The notes under the pieces were generated by a model. The model saw nothing but the letters and a program-made list of their open reading frames with translations. It had not been told where the DNA came from and searched no databases. A program made the translations under genes and the position numbers. A stretch of 64,000 nucleotides of DNA from Nonlabens dokdonensis DSW-6 (GTDB lineage Bacteria; Bacteroidota; Bacteroidia; Flavobacteriales; Flavobacteriaceae), in the NCBI RefSeq assembly GCF_000332115.1, contig NC_020156.1:3163501-3227500 (forward strand), written 5' to 3'. This document shows, in pieces, positions 32,201 through 39,953 of the stretch. The first letter of the stretch is position 1. Each line of letters starts with the position of its first letter.

Positions 32201-34321
32201 CTGACTAACGAAAGCCAAAGTATAGAACTGCGCAGTGACTTAAACAATATAGAAAGTGAGCACATAGGCGTGTTGTTTAAAGGGTTTAGGCTACAAGGGC
32301 TTCTTAGCTATTTAAATCCAGATGAAAAATTGGCAACTGGTGCGGTGAACGGAGAATTTATTGTTGACGACATCTATGGAACTACTGGCTTCATAGCAGA
32401 TATTGAGGTGAACCAATTAAATGTTCTAGAAGTTCCTATGGGAACATTACAACTCGATGCCAATTCTCTAGATGGTTCTCAATATGATATGGATTTGACC
32501 ATTAAAGGTGATGACGTAGATCTAGAATTGAAAGGCGATTATAAAGCAAGTCAAGTTGCTGCAAATCTAAATCTTGACCTATCAATTAATAAAATTGCGA
32601 TGAAAACCATCGCAGGTTTATCAGGAGGTTTTTTGGCTGAAGGTTCTGGAAGTATGAATGGAGATTTTAAAGTTACGGGAACCACTTTAGAACCAAAATA
32701 TAATGGAAGAATCAACTTTAATCAAGCAAAAGTGAATGTCGCAATGCTGGATACTAGTTTTGAGTTGAGAGATGAGACCATCATTGCAGATAATACGAGT
32801 ATCACCATGAATAATATTAAGGTTTATGATGCCCAAGGTGATGTTTTTAGTGTTGATGGAGAAGTAGGGACTGAAAATATTTTTAATCCTACGTTTGATT
32901 TAAAAGTAAAGGCCAATAGCTTTATGGCTCTTAATAGTACTGCAGAGGATAATGATTTGTACTACGGGAAAGCCACCTTTGATGCTGACGCAACTATAAA
33001 AGGAGATTTAAATCTACCTGTAGTAAATGTAAATGCTACCGTAAAAGATGTGACCGATGTCACTTATGTTTTACCTGCCACAGAGCTAGATGTAGTGGAG
33101 AGAGATGGAATCGTACAATTTGTCAATAAAGAAAATCCAGACGCCATATTAACTCAAACTGAAGAAGAATCTGTTACACTTACTGGTTTTGATATTTCTG
33201 CCACTATAAAAGTGAAAAAAGATGCCAAAATCACTATTATTATTGATCCTGCAACTGGAGATCAATTAGAAATAGCTGGTAAAGGAGATCTTAGATATAG
33301 AATGACACCTAATGGACGTATGACGCTATCAGGTAGATATGAAGTAGATAATGGTTTTTATAAATTCAATTTATATGACATTGTTTCTAGAAAATTTGAG
33401 TTGACTAAAGGTAGTAGCGTGACTTGGTCTGGTGATCCATTTGCACCGATATTAGACGTAAGTGCTTTGTACAAGGTAGAAACCAGCGCCAGCGCATTGA
33501 TGGCGACTCAAACAAGTGGAGCAGATATAGACACTAAAAATCAATTCAATAATGAATTACCGTTTTTAGTTTATTTGAATATAGACGGAGAATTAATGCA
33601 ACCAGAATTAGATTTTAATATTGAGTTGCCAGATGATGAGAAAGGAGCTGCAGGTGGACAAGTAAATGCTAGGTTACAACAATTAAACACGCAAGATCAA
33701 GAATTAAATAAGCAAGTATTTTCTTTACTTGTTTTAAATAGATTTTTTCCTACCAGCGGCGCAGATGGTAGTAGTGGAGGAACGGCTACTATTGCAAGAG
33801 ATAATTTGAATCAAGCATTGAGTGATCAATTGAACCAGTATGGAGGAAAACTTTTAGGTAATTCTGGTATTGATTTACAATTCGGTTTAGATAGTTATAC
33901 AGACTATCAAGGTACTGGGACTCAAGACAGGACACAATTAGATATTACAGCAAGCAAAAAGTTACTCGATGATCGATTGATTGTAAGTGTAGGAAGTGAA
34001 GTAGATATTCAAGGAAGTTCACAAGACGGTGAAGAAGCTCCAGCAATAGGAAATGTGAGTCTTGAATATCTTGTGACAGAAAACGGACGATGGCGTTTAA
34101 AAGGTTTTAGAAGAAATCAGTTTGATAATGTGGTAGATGGTCAATTGATTGTAAGTGGTATTTCTATTATTTTTAATAAGGAATTCAACGAGTTCAAGAA
34201 CTTATTTAAAGACACTGAAAGTCCAGAAGAGAAAAAGGCAAGAAGAGAAGAAGAAGAGCAAAAGAGAGCTCAAAAAGTAGCGGAGGAGCAAAAGAGTACC
34301 GATGAAAAGAAAAAAAAATAA
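29210..34321 (+). CDS. tamB: TamB-like translocation/assembly module protein
   Basis: 1703 residues from a TTG start at 29210 that gives the expected basic N-terminus and one membrane anchor (about residues 23-43, ending FIRSPWGQNIIVDYL). The bulk is a long run of beta strands, the AsmA/TamB periplasmic channel that carries lipids or aids barrel assembly, ending in the DUF490/TamB C-terminal domain (about 1350-1650, with RMTPNGRMTLSGRYEVDNGFYKF and QVFSLLVLNRFFP). Two palindrome copies lie in loops (29881-29896 and 32049-32064), encoding AFAKA and LSRKR. The lysine/glutamate-rich tail from about 1670 is typical. The tamL gene follows 60 bases later. Confidence 0.95.
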   Translation: MSDKNEELKPKKRKFRWLRRILRVLLGILIFLILLLLFIRSPWGQNIIVDYLVSYVEDKTGTEVQLDRVFITFDGNVQVEGLYLEDQSQDTLVYSRSLEANIGLMPLINGTGIEINEVDWNGLTARVKRADTINGFNYQFLMEAFATAPDTTTTSEPMNLQIGDIQLTDFDIIYDDQVEKMDAVAQFKQLSLSMNKIDLNAMVIDVESLTLEDAYIDYEKDLVTAFAKAESDSNPNKDTNLAEAITDDANDSPLPFFKVGQLLLNRVELNYNSEPDGIVINTNLSHLETVIPKADVENNDIEVSYFNLFDSQVELKMATPESASNSNVSEPFVFEWPDMNISLNDLEFRNNMFTYQVNNNKPEKGIFNPEAVALEQIDIKLRDFKLENKTAQVTINEAQANEYSGLQLHQLEGTFKVTDQQMIASNLKAQMNNSAVYGIAQLGYDSLNNFFNIPQDVAVDLNVSDYVFDMSDIYYFQPSLASNEYIEKINQNNFRGNLNASGTTSNLLLNDLKVNWGNNTSLTAKGKLFNITNVDELRFDIASLKANTNRKALLAFVKEEDLGVTIPKEIALNATANGSLNDVTAQANLNTSLGNVSVDGNFSNKNQIKFDTKLKAQEINLAELLAMPELGNLSLAIETKGSGSDINTLDATIDGEIEQFAYNEYPLENIPINGSIDNGKAQIKSKFKDENINIALDANAALDTELTTASAFVDVVGINLQAFGIASRDVRAAGKLGVDYSGNAQKYKVKANIDDGIAVFDQQSYLLGDLDMDAFVNTDSTSVNVRNKMLDLELRSNTDPQNLASALQRHIDRYLTSSTAMDTVQPVKMKIKGKISPAPILRDVILPGLESLDTIQIGVNFDERKRILDSQIEIPYLQYAGSKVDSLIVSSNSDAKNLEFNVGFKNIASGPIQIKRTDLTGVVSNNILNLEFTSYDDEERLMHFASTLSRKRDLNGIENLIFNLSLDDLILNKRPWTIPNDNEIAVGEQSLIFQNFKLTNESQSIELRSDLNNIESEHIGVLFKGFRLQGLLSYLNPDEKLATGAVNGEFIVDDIYGTTGFIADIEVNQLNVLEVPMGTLQLDANSLDGSQYDMDLTIKGDDVDLELKGDYKASQVAANLNLDLSINKIAMKTIAGLSGGFLAEGSGSMNGDFKVTGTTLEPKYNGRINFNQAKVNVAMLDTSFELRDETIIADNTSITMNNIKVYDAQGDVFSVDGEVGTENIFNPTFDLKVKANSFMALNSTAEDNDLYYGKATFDADATIKGDLNLPVVNVNATVKDVTDVTYVLPATELDVVERDGIVQFVNKENPDAILTQTEEESVTLTGFDISATIKVKKDAKITIIIDPATGDQLEIAGKGDLRYRMTPNGRMTLSGRYEVDNGFYKFNLYDIVSRKFELTKGSSVTWSGDPFAPILDVSALYKVETSASALMATQTSGADIDTKNQFNNELPFLVYLNIDGELMQPELDFNIELPDDEKGAAGGQVNARLQQLNTQDQELNKQVFSLLVLNRFFPTSGADGSSGGTATIARDNLNQALSDQLNQYGGKLLGNSGIDLQFGLDSYTDYQGTGTQDRTQLDITASKKLLDDRLIVSVGSEVDIQGSSQDGEEAPAIGNVSLEYLVTENGRWRLKGFRRNQFDNVVDGQLIVSGISIIFNKEFNEFKNLFKDTESPEEKKARREEEEQKRAQKVAEEQKSTDEKKKK
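29881..29896. repeat. Palindrome copy 8 (coding)
   Basis: Inside tamB, coding AFAKAE in a polar loop region (TAFAKAESDSNPNKD). Confidence 0.95.
32049..32064. repeat. Palindrome copy 9 (coding)
   Basis: Inside tamB, in another frame, coding LSRKR (STLSRKRDLNG). Confidence 0.95.
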
Positions 34322-34381
34322 CTAAAAATCAAAACAATTAAACCAAACTACCTAAATAGCAATCTTATTTTAAAAACACTT

Positions 34382-36634
34382 ATGGTCTTCTTGATCATAA
34401 GTATTTTGTCATCTTGTGCCGTAAAAAAATACGTTCCTGAAGATCAGTTTTTATTTACAGGTGCTGACTTATCTATAGAATTAGACTCACTGACTGATGT
34501 TAAAAATGTAGAGGCTTTAAAAGTAGAATTAGAAAAAGTTTTAACACCTGAGCCTAACACCACTTTTTTAGGAATGAGACCAGGTCTTCATTACTACTAC
34601 AAAGTAAATAAAGATAGTGCAGGCTTCATAAGCCGATTTCTAAATAAAAAAATAGGAGAGAAGCCCGTTTATCTAGCTGACGTAGAACAAGAAGCTACAA
34701 GAGATTTATTGCGCAATAGATTAGAAAATAGAGGTTTCTTTTTCAGCAATATTACTTCTCAAACGTCACAAGACGAAAAGAGTAAAGAAGGTAAAGTTTC
34801 TTATTCTATCAATTTGCCTAATCCTTATCGATTAAAAACCTATCAAGTAGATAAAGATTCGATCCCTTTTTATCATGTTTTAGAAGAACAAGTAAAAGAG
34901 TCTCCTATTGAAATTGATTCTCGTTTTGATTTAAGCGCTTTAAAGACAGAAAGAGAACGAATAGACAACAACCTGAAAAATAAAGGTTACTACAATTTCA
35001 ATTCACGTTTTTTAATCTTCCAAGCAGATAGTAATCAATATGATAACAGAAAGTTTGATCTATTTGTAAAACTAAAAAAAGACGTGCCATCTAAAGCGGT
35101 AAAACCTTATCGTATTGAAAAGGTAAATGTGTATCCTTATAACGTAGCTGGTCAAGATTCTGTACAAAATGATACTGTGATGTATGCTAATAAAAACTAC
35201 ATCCAGTCCGAAGAGTTTTTTAGACCAGATCGTTTAGACGATTTTATTTTATTGGAGAAAGGTGATTTATACAGTCCGTCCAAGTCTAAAGCTACGAGTC
35301 GTAGATTAGGAACCATAGGTGCTTACAAGTTCGTAAATATCGAATACACAGAGATAGATCAAAAAGAAAATGATAGCCTTAATTTTCTTGAGGCAAACAT
35401 ATATTTATCACCACTTAATAAAAGAGCGATAAGGACAGAACTACAAGCGGTGACCAAGTCTAACGATTTTACAGGACCAACTTTAGGAGTGACTTTTTCT
35501 AATCGTAATCTATTTAAAGGTGGCGAGTTACTCAATATCAATGCTACTGGAACCTATGAAGTACAAATTGCTGGAAATAATGAGGCAGGATTAACGAGTA
35601 CAGAATTTGGTTTAGGTGCCGATCTTATCTTCCCAAGAATGCTAGCACCTTTTAAAGTAGATAAAAACTACTTTGAATACTCCATTCCTAAAACAAAAGC
35701 AAGCCTCAAGGCAGATATTCTCAATAGAAGCCAGCTTTATAGTTTACTGACATTTTCTGGGGATTTTGGTTACATCTGGCAAGCAAACAAATACGTGACA
35801 CATGAGATTGATCCTATATCCATAAACTACGTGAGACCATCAAATATATCTGATGAGTTTCAAGCCATACTTGACAACAATGTTTTCTTAGAAAGTAGTT
35901 TTGATCAGCAATTTATATCTGGATTAACCTATGCATTTACTTATAACGGCATGTTGAGACAAAACAAAAAGTCACTCTTTTATGTTCACAGTACTTTTGA
36001 CATTGCTGGAAACAGCATCAGTTTACTCAGTCAAGAAAATGACGAAGGTAAAAATGAGTTTTTAGGTTTAGAGTATGCTCAATACGCAAAAGCTGATGTT
36101 GATTTTAGATACCATTATCGCTTGACACAAGAATCTAAAATTGCAACAAGACTTTTTGCTGGTTATGGTTTGCCTTATGGAAATAGCACAGTTTTACCTT
36201 TCAGTAAGCAATATTTTTCTGGTGGAGCCTACAGTGTTAGAGCTTTTAGAACACGATCTTTGGGACCGGGAACTTATCGTCCAGAAAATGCAGACGACCG
36301 TTCCTTTTTTGATCAATCTGGTAATATCAGGCTAGAAGCAAATGTGGAGTACCGTTTTCCTATTTACAGCTATTTTAAAGGCGCCATTTTTGCCGACGCT
36401 GGTAATGTATGGACTACGGCAGGTAATGGACTTGAAGGTGGCGAGTTTGGAAGTAATTTTATCAACGAATTTGGGATAGGAGCAGGAATAGGACTGCGAG
36501 TAGATGTGCAAGGATTTGTTATTAGATTTGACCTCGCCGCTCCATGGCACGATCCTTCTGAGGTAGAAGGCGAGCGCTGGAATTTTGACGTAGCAAACCC
36601 AGTTTTTAATTTTGCGATTGGGTATCCGTTTTAG
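34382..36634 (+). CDS. tamL: TamL outer-membrane lipoprotein (BamA/TamA superfamily)
   Basis: 750 residues. The N-terminus ends in a lipoprotein box, SILSSC (Cys12), as in TamL, the Bacteroidota lipoprotein counterpart of TamA. POTRA-like segments follow (about 30-330), then a beta-barrel of the BamA family (about 370-750), with the lid-like motif SGGAYSVRAFRTRSLGPG near 615 and a C-terminal strand ending FNFAIGYPF. It works with TamB to move material to the outer membrane. The frame is open back to the tamB stop, with LKIKTIKPNYLNSNLILKTL before the ATG, so a rarer upstream start is possible. Confidence 0.95.
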   Translation: MVFLIISILSSCAVKKYVPEDQFLFTGADLSIELDSLTDVKNVEALKVELEKVLTPEPNTTFLGMRPGLHYYYKVNKDSAGFISRFLNKKIGEKPVYLADVEQEATRDLLRNRLENRGFFFSNITSQTSQDEKSKEGKVSYSINLPNPYRLKTYQVDKDSIPFYHVLEEQVKESPIEIDSRFDLSALKTERERIDNNLKNKGYYNFNSRFLIFQADSNQYDNRKFDLFVKLKKDVPSKAVKPYRIEKVNVYPYNVAGQDSVQNDTVMYANKNYIQSEEFFRPDRLDDFILLEKGDLYSPSKSKATSRRLGTIGAYKFVNIEYTEIDQKENDSLNFLEANIYLSPLNKRAIRTELQAVTKSNDFTGPTLGVTFSNRNLFKGGELLNINATGTYEVQIAGNNEAGLTSTEFGLGADLIFPRMLAPFKVDKNYFEYSIPKTKASLKADILNRSQLYSLLTFSGDFGYIWQANKYVTHEIDPISINYVRPSNISDEFQAILDNNVFLESSFDQQFISGLTYAFTYNGMLRQNKKSLFYVHSTFDIAGNSISLLSQENDEGKNEFLGLEYAQYAKADVDFRYHYRLTQESKIATRLFAGYGLPYGNSTVLPFSKQYFSGGAYSVRAFRTRSLGPGTYRPENADDRSFFDQSGNIRLEANVEYRFPIYSYFKGAIFADAGNVWTTAGNGLEGGEFGSNFINEFGIGAGIGLRVDVQGFVIRFDLAAPWHDPSEVEGERWNFDVANPVFNFAIGYPF

Positions 36635-36648
36635 TTTGTTGAGGTTCT

Positions 36649-36664
36649 CGCTTTCGCGAAAGCG
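36649..36664. repeat. Palindrome copy 10 (intergenic)
   Basis: 15 bases after the tamL stop; the symmetry extends to TCTCGC/GCGAGA, a 20-base palindrome. Confidence 0.95.
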
Positions 36665-36794
36665 AGATAAAACTATTCCATAGCTTACTAAAAAGTCTAT
36701 TAATGGTACCAAATACCTTGTTTACTCAAAGAGTTAAACCATTCTAAACTTTTACCCATAAGATATTTTCTAATTGTATTTTTAAAATAAAAAC

Positions 36795-38147
36795 ATGATC
36801 ACAACCATCAATCCATATAACGGTAAAGAGCTTAAACAGTATGAAGAGCTTACCAAAAAAGAAATCAAAGTTAAGCTAGAAAAGGCACAAAAGGCTTTTG
36901 AAAGCTGGCAAACTAAGAGCTACGAACATCGAGCAAAACACATTAAAAAAGTAGGTGATCTGGTCAGAAAAAATAAAGATCAGTATGCTAAACTCATGAC
37001 ACAAGAAATGGGAAAACCTATCACCCAATCTCGCGGCGAGTTAGAAAAATGTGCTTGGTTATGTGATTTTTATGCAGAAAAAGCAGAAGGCTTTTTAGCA
37101 AACGAGCATGTGGAAACAGAGCATTTTAAATCCTACGTGAGTTATGAACCTATAGGTGTAGTTCTTGCTGTGATGCCGTGGAATTATCCGTTTTGGCAAG
37201 TTTTTAGATTTATCGTTCCAGCTTTGATGGCTGGAAACGTAGGTGTTTTGAAACATGCCAGTAGTGTTATGGGCTGTGCAGAATTAATAGATCAAATCTT
37301 TCAAGAAGCAGAGTTTCCTGAAGGTTGCTTTCAAAACCTTGTGATAGGTAGCGATAAAGTAAATGCGATTATTGAAAATGATATTATCAAAGCCGTAACC
37401 TTGACTGGTTCTAAACCTGCGGGAGCAGCAGTGGCAGGAACAGCTGGAGAACAAATAAAGAAAACAGTTTTAGAATTAGGAGGTAACAACGCATTAGTCG
37501 TTTTTAATGATGCAGATGTGGATGATGCCGTACAGAAATGTGTAGATGCAAGATTTCAAAATACAGGACAGAGCTGTATCGCTGGAAAGAGATTGCTGCT
37601 ACACGAAGATATTGCAGAAGACTTTCTAGAAAAGTTCACTAAAAAAGTAAAAGAACTGGTTTCCGGCGATCCAGCCGATGAGAACACTTATATAGGAGTG
37701 ATGGCAAGAGAAGATCTCGCTGAAGAATTGGAAGAGCTCATGAATATTTCTATAGAAAAAGGAGCAGAATTACATTATGGTGGCGCTAGAGATAAGGCTT
37801 ATTTCGCTCCTACTATTCTAACTAACGTAACACCAGATATGCCTGTTTTTAAGGAAGAAACTTTTGGTCCATTGATGGCAGTGACCGTATTCAAAACAGA
37901 AGAAGAAGCTATCAAATTAGTGAATCAATCAAAATTTGGGCTAGGAGCAAGCTTATTTTCAACTGATTTAAAGAAAATGGAGCAATTAGCACCTCAAATA
38001 AAAGATGGAGCGGTATTTATCAATCATAAAGTCGCAAGTCATCCAGCATTACCTTTTGGAGGTACTGGTATCTCTGGTTTTGGACGTGAATTATCTCATT
38101 TTGGGATTAGAGAATTTGTAAATATCAAGACTGTCGTGATTGCTTGA
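36795..38147 (+). CDS. gabD: NAD(P)-dependent succinate-semialdehyde dehydrogenase
   Basis: 450 residues of the aldehyde dehydrogenase family. The NAD-binding segment VTLTGSKPAGAAVA, the catalytic Glu in LELGGNNA (about 230) and the catalytic Cys in NTGQSCIAGKR (about 264) are present. The start INPYNGKELKQYEELTKKEI and the length match the shorter GabD-like group, which oxidises succinate semialdehyde to succinate; substrate is inferred from family. No GABA genes are adjacent. A palindrome copy lies 131 bases upstream, between tamL and this gene. Confidence 0.9.
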   Translation: MITTINPYNGKELKQYEELTKKEIKVKLEKAQKAFESWQTKSYEHRAKHIKKVGDLVRKNKDQYAKLMTQEMGKPITQSRGELEKCAWLCDFYAEKAEGFLANEHVETEHFKSYVSYEPIGVVLAVMPWNYPFWQVFRFIVPALMAGNVGVLKHASSVMGCAELIDQIFQEAEFPEGCFQNLVIGSDKVNAIIENDIIKAVTLTGSKPAGAAVAGTAGEQIKKTVLELGGNNALVVFNDADVDDAVQKCVDARFQNTGQSCIAGKRLLLHEDIAEDFLEKFTKKVKELVSGDPADENTYIGVMAREDLAEELEELMNISIEKGAELHYGGARDKAYFAPTILTNVTPDMPVFKEETFGPLMAVTVFKTEEEAIKLVNQSKFGLGASLFSTDLKKMEQLAPQIKDGAVFINHKVASHPALPFGGTGISGFGRELSHFGIREFVNIKTVVIA

Positions 38148-38160
38148 TTAGTCACTGATA

Positions 38161-38598
38161 TCACTTGTTTTTATGATTTTCAGCTAGATAAGTGTCGACA
38201 TAGTTTTCATATATAGCTTTAAGCTTATCGCTTTCACCAGAAAAATATTCAACCGCATTTTCTGATGACTCAATATGCGTTTTAAGTTTACGATTGTAAA
38301 CGACAAATTTGTAGCTGAGGTAAATGGATAATAGAATTGTTATTGAAAAGCTGATTACTAATTCCGCCGTGACTTCAATTCTGCCGAAGTTCATATTGGC
38401 CTTGAAAATACTGTAGAATAAAAAACTAATAGATGCCGCATTAATGAAAATGACGATTAGATTGACTATTTCATTTTTTCTAATTGTAGTTAGATCGGAT
38501 TTAAGTTCAGAAAATTCTGCTTCTCTAGTGTTTAACCTCTGTATTTGATAAAGTTTGTAATTTCTTAATTCTTCATTAATTTTATCAATGTCGGTCAT
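38161..38598 (-). CDS. Hypothetical membrane protein with coiled coil
   Basis: 145 residues. A charged helical N-terminus (INEELRNYKLYQIQRLNTREAEFSELKSDLTTIRK) suggests a coiled coil, followed by two membrane helices at about 45-63 and 78-98, then a second helical part (KLKTHIESSENAVEYFSGESDKLKAIYENYVDTYL). No family recognised. It is convergent with the gabD-like gene (14-base gap). Confidence 0.6.
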   Translation of the reverse strand: MTDIDKINEELRNYKLYQIQRLNTREAEFSELKSDLTTIRKNEIVNLIVIFINAASISFLFYSIFKANMNFGRIEVTAELVISFSITILLSIYLSYKFVVYNRKLKTHIESSENAVEYFSGESDKLKAIYENYVDTYLAENHKNK

Positions 38599-38713
38599 TT
38601 TGGGTTGGTTTTAAAGCTAATAACTTAGCTAATATAAAATCATTTTTTTAAAATTAGGATGATTGAATGAAAGTATTCTATTTGTATTTTAATGAAAACT
38701 TTTTAGATAATCT

Positions 38714-38729
38714 CGCTTTCGCGAAAGCG
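38714..38729. repeat. Palindrome copy 11 (intergenic)
   Basis: 77 bases past the stop of the minus-strand T9SS gene, beyond its terminator, and about 115 bases upstream of the membrane protein gene at 38598. Confidence 0.95.
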
Positions 38730-38756
38730 GATACTTTATAAGTTAAGTTAATAAAA

Positions 38757-38783
38757 AAGCCTGTTACAATTTGTAACAGGCTT
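38757..38783 (-). terminator. Rho-independent terminator of the T9SS gene at 38806
   Basis: AAGCCTGTTACAA pairs with TTGTAACAGGCTT, giving a near-perfect 13-base stem downstream of the minus-strand gene, and the minus strand ends in a T run. The same terminator occurs at 39904-39930 after the next gene, as part of a duplicated 3' end. Confidence 0.85.
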
Positions 38784-38805
38784 AGTTGTTTACTGATTAG
38801 AATCT

Positions 38806-39792
38806 TTATTTCTTGATGAACTTCTTAGTTACCGTTTGAGATCCATCATTGATTTGAATGAGGTAAACGTTGGATTTTAACTCAGTAACGTTAATTGAAT
38901 TTCCTTGTAAACTACCTTTTGCAACTGTTTGACCAGTTAGGTTGTAAATAACGTAATTTACATTTTCGCCTTGAGCGGTAGTGAATAATTGAGATCCACT
39001 TACTGGATTAGGATACATATTAAATTTTGTTTTGATCTCTTCAAGAGATAAAGCACTATTGATTTGCCATGAGAATTTATAAGATACGCAATTTGATTGC
39101 AGTTTCATCCCTATTTCTTGACCACTGAAATTAAAATTTTCAAAAGTTATAGTTGTGACGTTTCCATTTGAAGTTTGAAAAGAGGGAAGAACAATTACAC
39201 TAGATTGCTGATAGACAACTATACTTACATTAGAACCAAGATAGTTGTTACCGTTTTCTAAGGTAACAACTAAAGTACCGTCTCGAGGTGAAGTAAATTT
39301 ATACCAATCTTCAGAATCTGCTGTTAGAGGAAAATCTCCATTATTGAACCATCCTTCATATTCTGTATTCTCAATAGTATTTATTGCTTGTGAAAAGTTG
39401 TCGTTTGGTTCTGGGTCAACGGCAAATGTACTTGATATAAATTGGTAATTGATGGTATATGAAATGTTACTTCCTACTGTTTCTATACGTATATTAATTA
39501 TTTGTCCTGTCTCAACACAATTGGTTTCAAAAGTTAATTGATCATTAGTATAGTCAAAGTCGCCACCTATATTCCCCACATTGTAAGTTCCTATATAAGC
39601 TACGGCCCAAGTATTTGATCCTCCACCTGAATTTGTTGAACCAGTAAATAGATATTGTCCGTTGCCTGAAGAAGTAAAACTGAAAGTATTTACGGTATTA
39701 CCAGAAGATAAAGAACCTGAAAACGACCCTGAATTTTGAGCAATAGCGTTAGAAAAATAAAGGATAAGAATAGTTTTTATTAGAAATCTCAT
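38806..39792 (-). CDS. T9SS type A sorting-domain protein, secreted
   Basis: 328 residues with a signal peptide (ending NAIAQ). The middle is beta-rich with a domain EPNDNFSQAINTIENTEYEGWFNNGDFPLTADSEDWYKFTSPRDGTLVV, typical of bacterial pre-peptidase C-terminal-like beta domains. The last about 75 residues (NMYPNPVSGSQLFTTAQGENVNYVIYNLTGQTV, ending QTVTKKFIKK) are a type A sorting domain, cleaved after delivery through the type IX system. The DNA of this tail is nearly the same as that of the next gene. Enzymatic role none seen. Confidence 0.88.
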   Translation of the reverse strand: MRFLIKTILILYFSNAIAQNSGSFSGSLSSGNTVNTFSFTSSGNGQYLFTGSTNSGGGSNTWAVAYIGTYNVGNIGGDFDYTNDQLTFETNCVETGQIINIRIETVGSNISYTINYQFISSTFAVDPEPNDNFSQAINTIENTEYEGWFNNGDFPLTADSEDWYKFTSPRDGTLVVTLENGNNYLGSNVSIVVYQQSSVIVLPSFQTSNGNVTTITFENFNFSGQEIGMKLQSNCVSYKFSWQINSALSLEEIKTKFNMYPNPVSGSQLFTTAQGENVNYVIYNLTGQTVAKGSLQGNSINVTELKSNVYLIQINDGSQTVTKKFIKK

Positions 39793-39903
39793 AAGTTTAT
39801 TAATTTGCTGATTTGCAAATTAATAAGATTGATACTTCTTAAAAATACTCAATAAAGGGTATTTTTTGATAGTGTTTCTGTTTGTGTGTCGTTTAAAATA
39901 AAA

Positions 39904-39930
39904 AAGCCTGTTACAATTTGTAACAGGCTT
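39904..39930 (-). terminator. Rho-independent terminator of the M43 protease gene
   Basis: Same 13-base-stem terminator as at 38757-38783, following the minus-strand protease gene. About 40 bases around it are identical between the two sites, so it was copied with the sorting-domain coding sequence. Confidence 0.85.
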
Positions 39931-39953
39931 AGTTGTTTAATGGTTGGGAATCT

